A stretch of DNA of 64,000 nucleotides from CAZLRH01 sp964562015 (lineage in GTDB: Bacteria > Verrucomicrobiota > Verrucomicrobiia > Opitutales > JABDGR01), in assembly GCA_964562015.1 (NCBI GenBank), contig CAZLRH010000002.1, forward strand, positions 310,001-374,000, in the 5' to 3' direction. Both the position numbers and the translations under genes were made by a program. Below are positions 15,687 to 23,927 of the stretch, piece by piece; within the stretch, counting starts at the first letter, position 1; each line of letters opens with the position of its first letter. The notes under the pieces are model-generated. The model was not told the DNA's origin and searched no databases. It worked only from the letters and a program-made list of their open reading frames with translations.

Positions 15687-17186
15687 TTAACGAAGGGCCT
15701 CCGCGAATGCAGCTTCAATCTGCGCATAAGGTTCGCTTCCCACCGAAACGCGAACCAACGCGGGATCCAAGCCCAAAGCCTGCAATTGGGCCCGCCCCGG
15801 TGCAGAGTTCACCAGATCGTAATGCGCCAGATACATGAATGGACAAATCAGCGTGAAATTCGTGCCGAAGCTCGGCCCCTTGACCACCTTGATGCGGTCG
15901 TAAAAATGCGCGAGGTCGCCCTTCAGCACAAAACTAAAGACACTGCCGCAGGCGCCAGGCCAGCGGGCCAGATGCGCGAAATTCTGGCGCGAGCAGTCCG
16001 CGCCGGTCCAATGGACGGTTTCCACGGCGGGATGCGCGGCGAGAAACTTCGCGAGGCGCGCGGCGTTGGCGGCGGCCTTTTCGACGAGGGGCGCGTAACC
16101 GTCGATTTGCGCGGCCAGGCGCGCCAAGTCGCGCGGATACATCGGCGGGAGCGTGGCGGAGACGGTGGCCTGAAGTTTGCGCGTCCATGGGGAAGCGGGA
16201 TTGAAGACCACCGCGCCGGCCATCACATCGCCCTGGTTGCCGGCGAATTTGGTCAGGCTATTGACCACGACATCGGCGTGCGGCACGACGTTGACCACGC
16301 GCGGGCTGGCGAGGGTCGGATCCACGATGAGCACCACGCCGTGTTTCGCGCATAATTGATGCAGCGCGGGCAAATCGCCGGCGTGGAGAAGCGGGTTCGT
16401 GGGAAATTCCGCGACCACGCCCGCGAGTTTCGCGCCGTGCTTGGCAAAAAACTTTTCGAGTCCGGTCGCATCAAAAACATCGGGCCAGAAATGAAAAGTT
16501 TCATCCGGGCTGAGAAATTTTTTCAGAATCTCGGTGGTGTCCACATATTGCCAGCCGAGCTGGAGCCACTGCTTGCGGCCGAGGGGCGATTGCGCGGCGC
16601 GCACGGCATTGAAGACCGCGTAAAATGCGCCCATGCCCGAGCCCGTGAGCAAAATCGACGCGGGATCTTTTAGGCCAAAAGCCTCGGTGAGATTCCGGCG
16701 AACCGTCGCACCGGCGACGCCAGTGAAAGTAGTTTCAGCAAAAGACGACGAAAGCTTTCCCGCTGCGACGAGCGTATCTTCCGCCTGGCGCGAGGTAATG
16801 GAGGCACCCGTGTGTTGCAGAAAAGCCTTGGCCCGGCCTTTGGCGTCGTCCGTCACCGAAACATCCACGGCCCAGCAGCCGCGCCAAGTTTGCGGGCGTC
16901 CGGCCCCTTCGCCCACAAAACGCGCCAAATCCTGCGCCTGCGTTTCGGTGCCGACGAGACGGACTTCGCGTGCCTCCAAATTCAACTCGGCCCGCGCCAC
17001 TTCCTGCGCCCGGGCGACCAAGGGATTCGTCAAAAACCGGGGATATCCGACTTTCATCGCAGAAACCACCTCCGGGCGTCGCTCTTCGTAGCCAATCACG
17101 TCGCTGAGCCGCGGCAGACTGCAAAGCACCGCGTGCGGCGAATCGGGCACGGGCTGGCCCAACGGAATCTCCTTAAAGTGGGTCAT
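15687..17186 (-). CDS. Cystathionine gamma-synthase-like PLP enzyme
   Basis: This is a PLP-dependent enzyme of the Cys/Met metabolism family (499 residues; ATG 17186). The PLP-binding lysine is in VVNSLTKFAGNQGDVMAGAV, and the cofactor-phosphate region (LTGSGMGAFYAVFNAVRA) and the C-terminal family signatures are present. The length of about 500 residues is greater than that of bacterial MetB (about 390) and resembles the long fungal-type form with an extra N-terminal domain of about 110 residues. It would join an activated homoserine to cysteine in methionine synthesis; the exact acyl donor cannot be read. No other methionine gene is nearby. Confidence 0.8.
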   Translation of the reverse strand: MTHFKEIPLGQPVPDSPHAVLCSLPRLSDVIGYEERRPEVVSAMKVGYPRFLTNPLVARAQEVARAELNLEAREVRLVGTETQAQDLARFVGEGAGRPQTWRGCWAVDVSVTDDAKGRAKAFLQHTGASITSRQAEDTLVAAGKLSSSFAETTFTGVAGATVRRNLTEAFGLKDPASILLTGSGMGAFYAVFNAVRAAQSPLGRKQWLQLGWQYVDTTEILKKFLSPDETFHFWPDVFDATGLEKFFAKHGAKLAGVVAEFPTNPLLHAGDLPALHQLCAKHGVVLIVDPTLASPRVVNVVPHADVVVNSLTKFAGNQGDVMAGAVVFNPASPWTRKLQATVSATLPPMYPRDLARLAAQIDGYAPLVEKAAANAARLAKFLAAHPAVETVHWTGADCSRQNFAHLARWPGACGSVFSFVLKGDLAHFYDRIKVVKGPSFGTNFTLICPFMYLAHYDLVNSAPGRAQLQALGLDPALVRVSVGSEPYAQIEAAFAEALR

Positions 17187-17335
17187 GGCGCGCAATATAA
17201 CCGGCGAGCCGGACACTGAGGCAGAGTTTTGGCAAAAAGTCAGCAAAAGATGGCGGGCCAGACGGCCAGGCATAGGTCGAAAGCCAAACGGCATCGCGCA
17301 AGCACGACGCCGTTGCGTCGGGTGCCTTTCTCTAT

Positions 17336-17977
17336 TTATACAGCTATGGCTCGCCGCTTGAAGGCCGCGACGCCGGCGGTGCCGAGGGCGAGCAGGCCAA
17401 GGCCGGCCGCGGATTGCGCAGGCTCAGGGACAGCAACGGTGGCCCCGGCGGGAATGGCGGTGTTGGCCGTGCTTTCGTAGGCCCAGTCGTTAAAGGTCAA
17501 GGAGTTGTCGCCCAGCGTGATGTTCGCCCAGCCGTAATGCTGTTGGCCGGTAATTAAAAACTTGAAACCCACATATTCGGTCCCAAGGTGCAGGCCGCCA
17601 TAGGCCGCACGATTTAGCGTAAAAAGGGCATGCGTGCTATTTTGAAAACCGCCCCCCGGACCAATGGCGAAATTGACGGGCAACGAGGTTAGTTGAAGAT
17701 CGTTGGTGCCTCCCACCCAAGCATTGGCGGCGTTGCTGACCGGTTGGCGTACCGCCGAAATGTAATGGGCGCCGATAGAAGCATCATTGTAAAACCGAAA
17801 ATCGGTCGCGCCCCCGCCATCAATGTCCCAACTAACAGGGGTGAACGGCGTGTTGACGTTGAATGAGGCGGTGACGTGGATGATCGCCGCCGGGAGGGCC
17901 GGACTGGCAGTGGCGGCGACCGCCGCGGCGGCATAGCGCGGCAGACGGAGGGAGCGGTTCGGGCGGCGAGTTTTCAT
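17336..17977 (-). CDS. PEP-CTERM protein, array copy 1
   Basis: This is the first of five tandem paralogues. It is 213 residues: an Arg-rich start with hydrophobic Ala-rich signal (LPRYAAAAVAATASPALPAA), a beta-rich secreted domain with the shared core IIHVTASFNVNTP, WDIDGGG and HYGWANITLG, and a C-terminal sorting tail of VPEP, hydrophobic helix and KRR. Such tails are cut by an exosortase that delivers the protein to the surface. No exosortase gene is in the window. The exported domain function is unknown; Gly/Asn-rich beta repeats suggest a carbohydrate- or matrix-associated protein. A promoter-like TTGACG-17-TACAAG lies upstream. Confidence 0.8.
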   Translation of the reverse strand: MKTRRPNRSLRLPRYAAAAVAATASPALPAAIIHVTASFNVNTPFTPVSWDIDGGGATDFRFYNDASIGAHYISAVRQPVSNAANAWVGGTNDLQLTSLPVNFAIGPGGGFQNSTHALFTLNRAAYGGLHLGTEYVGFKFLITGQQHYGWANITLGDNSLTFNDWAYESTANTAIPAGATVAVPEPAQSAAGLGLLALGTAGVAAFKRRAIAV

Positions 17978-18030
17978 GCGAACGGAACAGCGGTGAGCAA
18001 AGCAGGCGGCAGTGGCTGTCGCCTGATAGG

Positions 18031-18059
18031 CTTGTATTTGCTCACTGACGGACCGTCAA
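18031..18059 (-). promoter_or_regulatory. Sigma-70-like promoter of array copy 1
   Basis: On the minus strand, TTGACG (18054-18059) is followed by a 17-bp gap and TACAAG (18031-18036). The same arrangement is conserved in the leaders of copies 3 and 4, which supports a working promoter. Confidence 0.45.
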
Positions 18060-18111
18060 AGCCTTTTAACGCGAATAAGCTGAGACTCCACCACCCGCCC
18101 ACGCGTCTACC

Positions 18112-18810
18112 TTAAACCGCTTTAGCCTTCGCCCGCCGCTTGAAGGCCGCGACACCGGCGGCGCCGAGGGCGAGCAGACCGAGACCGGCGGCGGATTGCG
18201 CAGGCTCGGGGACGACGGCGCCCGCCGCGATGGGGGTATCGGCGGTACTTTCGTAGGCCCAGTCATTGAAGGTTAAACCACTGCCGCCCAAAGTGATGTT
18301 GGCCCACCCATAATGCGTCTGACCCGTAAGCTGGAACTTAAAACCAACGTACTCGGCGCCAGAGTGCAGACCACCTTGGGGCGCGCCGTTTGAGCTAAAG
18401 GCGACCTGCGCACTGGCTTGAAATGGACCCGCCGCGCCAATGGTGAAATTGCCGGGCACCGCGCGGAGGTGAAAACTGGCGCTGGCGTTGCCCCGCACCC
18501 AGGCGTTGCCGGCATTGCCACGAAAAGCAAGAAGGGATCGAGAGGACGCCGAAGAATAATTGTTGAAGAACTGAAAATCGTCGGTCCCGCCGCCATCAAT
18601 ATCCCAAGCGTGGGCGGAGCCGTGCGTGTTGACATTGAACGGGGCGGTGATGTGGATGATGGCCGCCGGCAGGGCCGGACCGGCAGACGCAGCGACGGCC
18701 GCGGCAGCGTAGCGCGGCAGGCGGCGAGAGAAACGGGAGCGGGAAGCGAAGGAGGCGGAGGGAGTTTTGATAGTGTGCGAAAGGTAGGGAAACCGTGAAC
18801 TGGGCAGCAT
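18112..18810 (-). CDS. PEP-CTERM protein, array copy 2
   Basis: This 232-residue copy has a longer N terminus (MLPSSRFPYLSHTIKTPSAS) before the shared signal region RRLPRYAAAAVAASAGPALP. The secreted core (IIHITAPFNVNT, WDIDGGG, HYGWANITLGG) is followed by the sorting tail VVPEPAQSAAGLGLLALGA and an Ala/Lys end. It differs most from the others in the middle third, which carries the variable exported face. A TTGACA-17-TAAAAA promoter lies upstream. Like its siblings it is expected at the outer surface via an exosortase encoded elsewhere. Confidence 0.8.
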   Translation of the reverse strand: MLPSSRFPYLSHTIKTPSASFASRSRFSRRLPRYAAAAVAASAGPALPAAIIHITAPFNVNTHGSAHAWDIDGGGTDDFQFFNNYSSASSRSLLAFRGNAGNAWVRGNASASFHLRAVPGNFTIGAAGPFQASAQVAFSSNGAPQGGLHSGAEYVGFKFQLTGQTHYGWANITLGGSGLTFNDWAYESTADTPIAAGAVVPEPAQSAAGLGLLALGAAGVAAFKRRAKAKAV

Positions 18811-18829
18811 TGTTCATGCCGTCAGGGCA

Positions 18830-18858
18830 TTTTTATCCATCGATGGAGGGATTGTCAA
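18830..18858 (-). promoter_or_regulatory. Sigma-70-like promoter of array copy 2
   Basis: On the minus strand, TTGACA (18853-18858), a 17-bp gap and TAAAAA (18830-18835) lie just upstream of the 18810 start. The -35 is a perfect match to consensus. Confidence 0.45.
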
Positions 18859-19038
18859 AGCCCATTTGGTCTGGGTGCTGACTCACTTTAAAAAAGTGGA
18901 ACGCGCGCTCCGCGCGCGTTTACCCAGGAAGTGAAAGCGTGCGCGGAACGCCCGCTCGACCCAAACTGAGGCAGCACTTTGGCCTGACCCAAGGAAGCCG
19001 GTGCCGCACGGAGCGTTGGGCCGGATTTCGACCTCTCA

Positions 19039-19307
19039 ATTCAACCACGGATAACACGGAGGTTAGAGATAAATATTGCCAAAGTCACCGACCTGCAGCG
19101 GAGCAAATCCGTGGGAATTTCCTCATTTGAAACGGCGCGCTGAGGGCAGCGTGCCCTACCTTAGACGTCTTTCAGAGGTGACCTCATTCAGGGGTAGGGC
19201 GGGCTGCCCTCAGCCCGCCGTCTTGTTTCGGGTGAAATCGCCGTATTGTTTCTGGTGAAATTAGGACACTCCCAAATCCGTGCAATCCGTGTCATCCGTG
19301 GTTGAAT
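19039..19307. repeat. Inverted pair of ATCCGTG short-repeat arms
   Basis: The left arm (19039-19060, core AACCACGGATAACACGG) pairs with the right arm (19286-19307, core TCCGTGTCATCCGTGG) at 21 of 22 positions. Each arm is itself made of ATCCGTG-type near-repeats of 8-9 nt. The same family recurs at 42162-42233. Confidence 0.7.
19121..19220. repeat. GC-rich inverted repeat (AGGGCAGC family), copy A
   Basis: Arms of 28 bases (19133-19160 and 19193-19220) carry cores CTGAGGGCAGC and GCTGCCCTCAG. The left arm with its AT-rich lead-in (19121-19160) matches the complement of 22035-22074 at 38 of 40 positions. It therefore appears twice, in opposite orientation, on either side of array copies 3 to 5. 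Confidence 0.7.
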
Positions 19308-19320
19308 TTTAAAACGAATC

Positions 19321-19995
19321 CTACACGGCATTGAGGTTGGCCTTGGCGCGCCGCTTGAAGGCCGCGACGCCGGCGGCGCCGAAGGCGAGGAGGCCGAGGC
19401 CGGTGGCAGATTGCGCAGGCTCGGGGACGGCACTCGCCGCGATGGCGGTGTTGGGCGAACTCTCGTAGGCCCAGTCGTTGACGGTCAAGGATCGGCGGCC
19501 CAAAGTGATGTTGGCCCAGCCATAATGCGTCTGGCCCGTAAGCAGGAACTTGAAACCGACAAAATAGGTGCCAGGACCCGAGCCGACGTATTCGCCGCCA
19601 TTTCGGGTAAATCGGACATTTGTATAGCTTTGAAAAACGGCTGCGGGGCCGATGTTGAAATTGGCGGGCAAAGCCCTTAAGCGACCGTTGCTGCTGAGGG
19701 CGTTTCTCACCCAGGCGTTGCCGGTGTTGCTCGCCGTCAACCGCCGAGCATAAATGGATCTAAAACCTGTATAAACGGACCCAATTGTCCCGCCGGACTT
19801 GAAGTTGTAGAAAGTGAAATCGCTCACACCCCCGCCATCAATGTCCCAGTTTACCGACGTGTTCGGGGTGTTGACATTAAATGACGTGGTAACGTGGATG
19901 ATCGCCGCCGGGAGGGCCGGACTGGCAGTGGCTGCAACGGCCGCGGCGGCATAGCGCGGCAGGCGGAGGGAGCGGTTCGTGCGGCGAGTTTTCAT
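19321..19995 (-). CDS. PEP-CTERM protein, array copy 3
   Basis: This 224-residue protein has the shared signal (LPRYAAAAVAATASPALPAA), the exported core (IIHVTTSFNVNTPNTSVNWD, GGVSDFTFYN, HYGWANITLGRRSLTVNDWA) and the VPEP-hydrophobic-Arg/Lys sorting tail. Copies 3 and 4 share the NTSVNWDIDGGGVSDFTFYN block, which makes them the most recent duplicates. Their upstream spacers are also about 90 percent alike by eye. The middle section differs, with a Ser/Tyr/Arg-rich stretch after the core. Confidence 0.8.
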   Translation of the reverse strand: MKTRRTNRSLRLPRYAAAAVAATASPALPAAIIHVTTSFNVNTPNTSVNWDIDGGGVSDFTFYNFKSGGTIGSVYTGFRSIYARRLTASNTGNAWVRNALSSNGRLRALPANFNIGPAAVFQSYTNVRFTRNGGEYVGSGPGTYFVGFKFLLTGQTHYGWANITLGRRSLTVNDWAYESSPNTAIAASAVPEPAQSATGLGLLAFGAAGVAAFKRRAKANLNAV

Positions 19996-20267
19996 GCGAA
20001 CAGAACGGCGGGCGGCAGTTATTGTCGCCCGGTGGGTTTGTAGCTGCCTATCCTGGGAACGTCAAAATTAATTGACGTTACGAAAAAACGTTAGCTGCGC
20101 GAGGACTGAAAACCCCGTCCTTTCCGCTTTTTCAAGGAGGGAGCGCAGAAGGGGGAACCTTTGCGCGGGCTAAAGCGCCGCACTACGAGGACAACGGCTT
20201 CGTTTCAAAGCGGAAAGCGCCTGCCTCCTGCAAGCCAAGCTCTTTTGCGGCGCTCAGAAAACCGAGT
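19996..20267 (-). repeat. Duplicated spacer unit, first copy
   Basis: About 270 bases match the spacer at 20910-21190 closely by eye, including the palindromic ACGTCAAAATTAATTGACGT promoter region and a CTAAAGCGCCGCACTACGAG segment. Gene plus spacer was therefore duplicated as a unit of about 0.9 kb. Confidence 0.65.
20037..20065 (-). promoter_or_regulatory. Sigma-70-like promoter of array copy 3
   Basis: On the minus strand, TTGACG (20060-20065), a 17-bp gap and TACAAA (20037-20042) lie in the duplicated spacer, identical in layout to the site before copy 4. Confidence 0.45.
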
Positions 20268-20909
20268 CTAAGCCACTTTGGCCTTCGCGCGGCGCTTGAA
20301 AGTCGCGACGCCGGCGGCGCCGAGGGCGAGCAGGCCGAGGCCGGCCGCCGATTGCGCAGGCTCGGGGACGGCACTCGCCGCGATGGCAGTGTTGGGCGAG
20401 CTCTCGTAGGCCCAGTCGTTGACGGTCAAGTTCTGGTCGCCTAGCGTGATGTTCGCCCAACCATAGTGCGTCTGGCCAGTGATCAGAAACTTGAAGCCTA
20501 CATACTCCGTCCCAAAGTGCAGGCCTCCCTGGCTCGGAACGGCGTGACTAACAGTAAAGAGGGCAGCCGATGCGTGTTGAAAAACGCCCCCCGGACCAAT
20601 GGTAAAATTAGCCGGCACCGCCCTCAGGTTGGAGCCGAAGCTCCCAGTGAATTGCACCCAGGCGTTGCCGCCATTGCTAACCGGCACCCGCAGCGCATAA
20701 ATACGCGCAGCCGAGCCGTTGTAGAAAGTGAAATCGCTCACGCCTCCGCCATCGATGTCCCAGTTCACCGACGTGTTCGGGGTGTTGACATTAAACGGCG
20801 TGGTGACGTGGATGACGACCGCCGGGAGGGCCGGGCTGGCGGAAGCGGCGACGGCCGCGGCGGCATAGCGCGGCAGGCGGAGGGAGCGGTTCGTGCGGCG
20901 GTTTTTCAT
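20268..20909 (-). CDS. PEP-CTERM protein, array copy 4
   Basis: The 213-residue copy has the signal MKNRRTNRSLRLPRYAAAAV, the exported core with NTSVNWDIDGGGVSDFTFYN, a middle part with RIYALRVPVSNGGNAWVQF, HYGWANITLGDQNLTVNDWA, and the sorting tail VPEPAQSAAGLGLLALGA ending in Lys/Arg. It is closest to copy 3. Its own spacer carries the matching TTGACG-17-TACAAA promoter. The exported part is presumably surface-bound; its ligand is unknown. Confidence 0.8.
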   Translation of the reverse strand: MKNRRTNRSLRLPRYAAAAVAASASPALPAVVIHVTTPFNVNTPNTSVNWDIDGGGVSDFTFYNGSAARIYALRVPVSNGGNAWVQFTGSFGSNLRAVPANFTIGPGGVFQHASAALFTVSHAVPSQGGLHFGTEYVGFKFLITGQTHYGWANITLGDQNLTVNDWAYESSPNTAIAASAVPEPAQSAAGLGLLALGAAGVATFKRRAKAKVA

Positions 20910-21190
20910 GCGAACAGAACAGCGGTGAGCGAAGCGGGCGGCAGTTATTGTCGCCCGATGGGTTTGTAGCTGCCTATCCTGGGGACGTCAAAATTAATTG
21001 ACGTTACGAAATAACGTTAGCTGCGTGAGGGCTGATAAGCCCGTCCTTTACGCTTTTGCAAGGAGGGAGCGCAGAAGGGGGAACCTTCGCGCTGGCCAAA
21101 GCGCCGCACTACGAGGACAACGGCTTCGTTTCAAATCAGTCAGCGCCCACTTCCTTCGAGGTACTTTTTGCGGCGCTCAAAAAACCGGAT
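20910..21190 (-). repeat. Duplicated spacer unit, second copy
   Basis: This is the counterpart of 19996-20267. It begins near the GGCGGCAGTTATTGTCGCCC stretch upstream of copy 4 and runs to the 3' end of copy 5. Differences are mostly single-base changes, so the duplication is fairly recent. Confidence 0.65.
20963..20991 (-). promoter_or_regulatory. Sigma-70-like promoter of array copy 4
   Basis: On the minus strand, TTGACG (20986-20991), a 17-bp gap and TACAAA (20963-20968) lie upstream of the 20909 start. The -35 box is half of a palindrome (CGTCAA...TTGACG) that could be an operator. Confidence 0.5.
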
Positions 21191-21832
21191 TTAAGCCGCC
21201 TTCGCCCGCCGCTTGAAGGCCGCGACGCCGGCGGCGCCGAGCGCGAGCAGGCCGAGGCCGGCGGCCGATTGCGCGGGCTCGGGGACCACCGCGCCCGCTG
21301 CGATGGGGGTATTGGCGGTGCTTTGGTAGGCCCAGTCGTTGAAAACCAAACTCCGGCTGCCCAAGGTGATGTTGGCCCAGCCATAATGCGTCTGGCCGGT
21401 GAGTTGAAACTTGAAGCCCACATACTCCGTCCCAAAGTGCAGGCCGCCCTGAGCGGCGGAATTAGCGGTAAAATTGACCGCACCAGAGTTAAAAGGCACC
21501 CCGGTGCCGATGGTAAAATTGGCGGGCACCGCGCGGAGGCGAAAACTGGTGCTGTTTTTCACCCAGGCGTTGCCGGCGTTGCTAGGAGCCGCATCCAATT
21601 TTTTGAAAGTAACACTAGCATAGTTGCTGAAATTAAAATCATTCACCCCGCCGCCATCAATGTCCCAGTGGTGGGTCGAGTTTGGGGTATTGACATTGAA
21701 GGAACTGGTGACGTGGATGATGGCCGCCGGCAGGGCGGGACTGGCGGAGGCGGCGACGGCCGCCGCGGCATAATGCGGCAGGCGGCGGGAGAAATGGGCG
21801 CGGACGGAAGGAGAAGGGCGGCGGGTTTTCAT
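21191..21832 (-). CDS. PEP-CTERM protein, array copy 5
   Basis: The 213-residue copy has the signal HFSRRLPHYAAAAVAASASP, the exported core (IIHVTSSFNVNTP, WDIDGGGVNDFNFSNY, HYGWANITLGSRSLVFNDWA) and the sorting tail VVPEPAQSAAGLGLLALGA with a final Lys/Ala. In sequence it pairs best with copy 2 (the VVPEP end and TANTPIAAGA). A weak TTGACA-17-TAAGGA is upstream. It is the 5'-most copy on the transcribed strand. Confidence 0.8.
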   Translation of the reverse strand: MKTRRPSPSVRAHFSRRLPHYAAAAVAASASPALPAAIIHVTSSFNVNTPNSTHHWDIDGGGVNDFNFSNYASVTFKKLDAAPSNAGNAWVKNSTSFRLRAVPANFTIGTGVPFNSGAVNFTANSAAQGGLHFGTEYVGFKFQLTGQTHYGWANITLGSRSLVFNDWAYQSTANTPIAAGAVVPEPAQSAAGLGLLALGAAGVAAFKRRAKAA

Positions 21833-21990
21833 GGGTGAAAAGGATGGTCCAACCGTGAATGAAGCGGCAACCTTTGTGGTGCCTTATTTTTTCCTTAAAA
21901 AAAATCGGAGAGGTTGTCAAAAACTTTTTTGGTCCGTCCAAGGCCACGCCGCTACCCCACGGCTGTGTCCAAATGTCATCTGATGCCTAG

Positions 21991-22074
21991 CGGCGCGCTG
22001 AGGGCAGCCCGCCCTACCCAAATACGGGCTTGAAGGTAGGGCGCGCTGCCTTCAGCGCGCCGTTTCAAATGAGG
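21991..22074. repeat. GC-rich inverted repeat (AGGGCAGC family), copy B
   Basis: Arms at 21991-22018 and 22035-22062 carry cores CTGAGGGCAGC and GCTGCCTTCAG. It is the inverted partner of the element at 19121-19220. No U-tract follows either arm, so it is probably a dispersed palindrome and not a terminator. The rest of 21833-22098 holds no gene. Confidence 0.65.
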
Positions 22075-22098
22075 ACCTTACTCCACCCCACAAAGGGC

Positions 22099-22274
22099 TT
22101 GCCACGAGGCGGCGGGTGCGCTTTTATGTCCGTTTTTCCCCATTCCGGACCCGGCGGCGGGATGGTGAACCCACTCTACCCGCCGGACCACACCAACCAG
22201 TCTTACCTGATCCAAGGCCCTCTTTGCGCCGGCACCACGCCGTCGTGCCGCAGGGTACGGAGCTTCCTCTAGTT
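22099..22274 (+). promoter_or_regulatory. Likely promoter and structured leader of rpsB
   Basis: TTGCCA (22099-22104), 17 bp, then TTTTAT (22122-22127) is a fair sigma-70 match. The resulting leader of about 140 bases contains a GC hairpin (CGGCGGG near 22155 against CCCGCCGG at 22179-22186). rpsB mRNA leaders are often bound by S2 for autoregulation, but whether this one is cannot be told. Confidence 0.4.
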
Positions 22275-23147
22275 ATGAATATCACTGTCAAAGACCTGCT
22301 CGACGCCGGAGTGCACTTCGGCCACCAAACCCGCCGCTGGAATCCGAAATCCAAGCCCTACATTTTCGACCACCGGGCCGGCGTTTCCATCATCGACCTC
22401 GAGAAGACGCACAACCTGCTGCAGCAGGCTTATAATTTTGTGGACGAACTGGTCGCCTCGGGCGGGGACATCCTGCTCATCGGCACCAAGAAGCAGGCCC
22501 AGGAAATCGTCCGCGAGGCCGCCGCGGCCACCAACATGCCGTTCTGCGTGAACCGCTGGATGGGCGGCACGCTGACCAATTACGTCACCGTCAAGGACAG
22601 CCTGGACAAATACCGCCGCTTTTTGCGCATGGATTCCGACGGCTCGCTCGACAAGCTGCCGAAAAAGGAAGGCTCCGCCATCCGCCGCGAAATGGCCCGG
22701 ATGCACCGCAACTTTGAAGGCATGCTCGGGATGACGCGCCTGCCCGCCGCCCTGTTCGTCATCGACACCAAGACCGAGTACATCGCCGTGGCCGAGGGCA
22801 ACCGCATCGGCATTCCGATCGTGGCCTTGGTGGACACCAATTCCGACCCGTCGCTCATCAAGCATCCGATTCCGGGCAATGACGACGCCGTCAAATCCAT
22901 CCGCATGATCACGGACGTGATTTTGGAGGCGATTCAGAACGGCCTGTCCCGCCGCGAAGTCAAGGCCACCCAGCGCGGCATGGCGCCCGTGGTGCGGCCG
23001 GATTTCCAGGATGTGCAGCCGGAAGTCACCATCGCCGCGGACATCGTGGTCGAGGAGGAAGAAGCCGAGGCCGGTGTCGTTCGCGGCGCCGCCCCCCGCC
23101 GCAAGAAGCGCGCGGCCCCCGCCACCGACGCCAAGGTCGAGGCCTAA
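22275..23147 (+). CDS. rpsB: Small-subunit ribosomal protein S2
   Basis: S2 is a late-assembling 30S protein near the mRNA exit side. The 290-residue protein begins MNITVKDLLDAGVHFGHQTR and has the family signatures PYIFDHRAGVSIIDLEKT, RWMGGTLTNY and LPAALFVIDTKTEYIAVAE. It is longer than the E. coli protein (241) because of an acidic/Ala/Arg-rich tail from about residue 245 (VVEEEEAEAGV, APRRKKRAA). An upstream in-frame ATG at 22116 is rejected because homology begins at 22275. Together with tsf it forms the usual rpsB-tsf pair, separated by an inverted-repeat element. Confidence 0.95.
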   Translation: MNITVKDLLDAGVHFGHQTRRWNPKSKPYIFDHRAGVSIIDLEKTHNLLQQAYNFVDELVASGGDILLIGTKKQAQEIVREAAAATNMPFCVNRWMGGTLTNYVTVKDSLDKYRRFLRMDSDGSLDKLPKKEGSAIRREMARMHRNFEGMLGMTRLPAALFVIDTKTEYIAVAEGNRIGIPIVALVDTNSDPSLIKHPIPGNDDAVKSIRMITDVILEAIQNGLSRREVKATQRGMAPVVRPDFQDVQPEVTIAADIVVEEEEAEAGVVRGAAPRRKKRAAPATDAKVEA

Positions 23148-23174
23148 AAGCCCAAAACCCTGAAACTGATTTCA

Positions 23175-23287
23175 GACAGAATTTACAGAATTTTAGGAAT
23201 GAAGAACTCCGATGGGTCGCGGCCCGGCGGGTGAAAGCTTCCGCTCCCGGCTGGTTCAATCATTCCGTTAATTTTGTTAATTCTGTC
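23175..23287 (+). repeat. Inverted GAATTAAC-repeat element between rpsB and tsf
   Basis: The left arm (23175-23200, GACAGAATTTACAGAATT start) and right arm (23262-23287, ending TTTTGTTAATTCTGTC) are complementary at 21 of 26 positions with a 61-base loop. The right arm ends 37 bases before the tsf ATG and is followed by CAAAAAACTCTTTTC. Near-identical elements precede ribH and nusB in the same orientation. Confidence 0.7.
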
Positions 23288-23324
23288 CAAAAAACTCTTT
23301 TCTTAAATTTCAAATCTCCCTGTC

Positions 23325-23915
23325 ATGGCTGAAATCTCCGCCCAACTCGTCAACGACCTGCGCGCCAAAACCGGCGCCGGGCTCATGGATTGCAAACGCG
23401 CGCTGGTCGAAAGCAACGGCGACCAGGCCCTGGCCATCGAATCCCTCCGCAAGAAGGGCATCGCCTCGGCCGTCAAAAAGGCCGACCGCTCGGCGAACGA
23501 GGGCGTCATCATGTCCTACATTCACCTGGGCGGCAAGGTGGGCGTGCTCATCGAGGTGAATTGCGAGACGGATTTCGTCGCCAAGAACGACCAGTTCCAG
23601 GCGCTGGCGAAGGATTTGTGCATGCAGATCGCCGCCGCCAGCCCGCTCTTCGTCGCGCGCGAACAGGTGCCGGCCGAGTTGCTGGAAAAGGAAAAGGAAA
23701 TCGCCGCCGCGCAGGTGCTGGGCAAGCCGCCGCAGGCCGTCGAGAAAATCGTGCAGGGCAAGATCGACAAATGGTACGGCACCGTGTGCCTGCTCGAGCA
23801 ACCCTTCGTCAAGGACCAGAACAAGACCGTGAAGGAGTACATCGCCGAGAACATCGCCCGCACCGGCGAAAACATCGTCGTGCGCCGCTTCACCCGTTAC
23901 GCCATCGGCGACTAA
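23325..23915 (+). CDS. tsf: Elongation factor Ts
   Basis: EF-Ts exchanges GDP for GTP on EF-Tu. The 196-residue protein has the N-terminal UBA-like domain (SAQLVNDLRAKTGAGLMDCK) and the EF-Tu-contact motif CETDFVAKNDQFQ. The final helices (EYIAENIARTGENIVVRRF) match the family end. Its length equals that of the compact one-core form known from Thermus, shorter than the 283-residue E. coli type. It sits 177 bp after rpsB. There is no Shine-Dalgarno; the leader is the inverted repeat plus a C/T-rich run. Confidence 0.95.
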   Translation: MAEISAQLVNDLRAKTGAGLMDCKRALVESNGDQALAIESLRKKGIASAVKKADRSANEGVIMSYIHLGGKVGVLIEVNCETDFVAKNDQFQALAKDLCMQIAAASPLFVAREQVPAELLEKEKEIAAAQVLGKPPQAVEKIVQGKIDKWYGTVCLLEQPFVKDQNKTVKEYIAENIARTGENIVVRRFTRYAIGD

Positions 23916-23927
23916 GCCAGGTGCGGA

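Larger units (their letters stand above)
18811..19320. other. Gene-free spacer with nested repeats
   Basis: No convincing gene is present. The spacer holds the copy 2 promoter, a short GC palindrome run (CGCGCGCTCCGCGCGCG at about 18901), an outer ATCCGTG inverted pair (19039-19307) and an inner GC-rich inverted pair (19133-19220). Confidence 0.6.
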
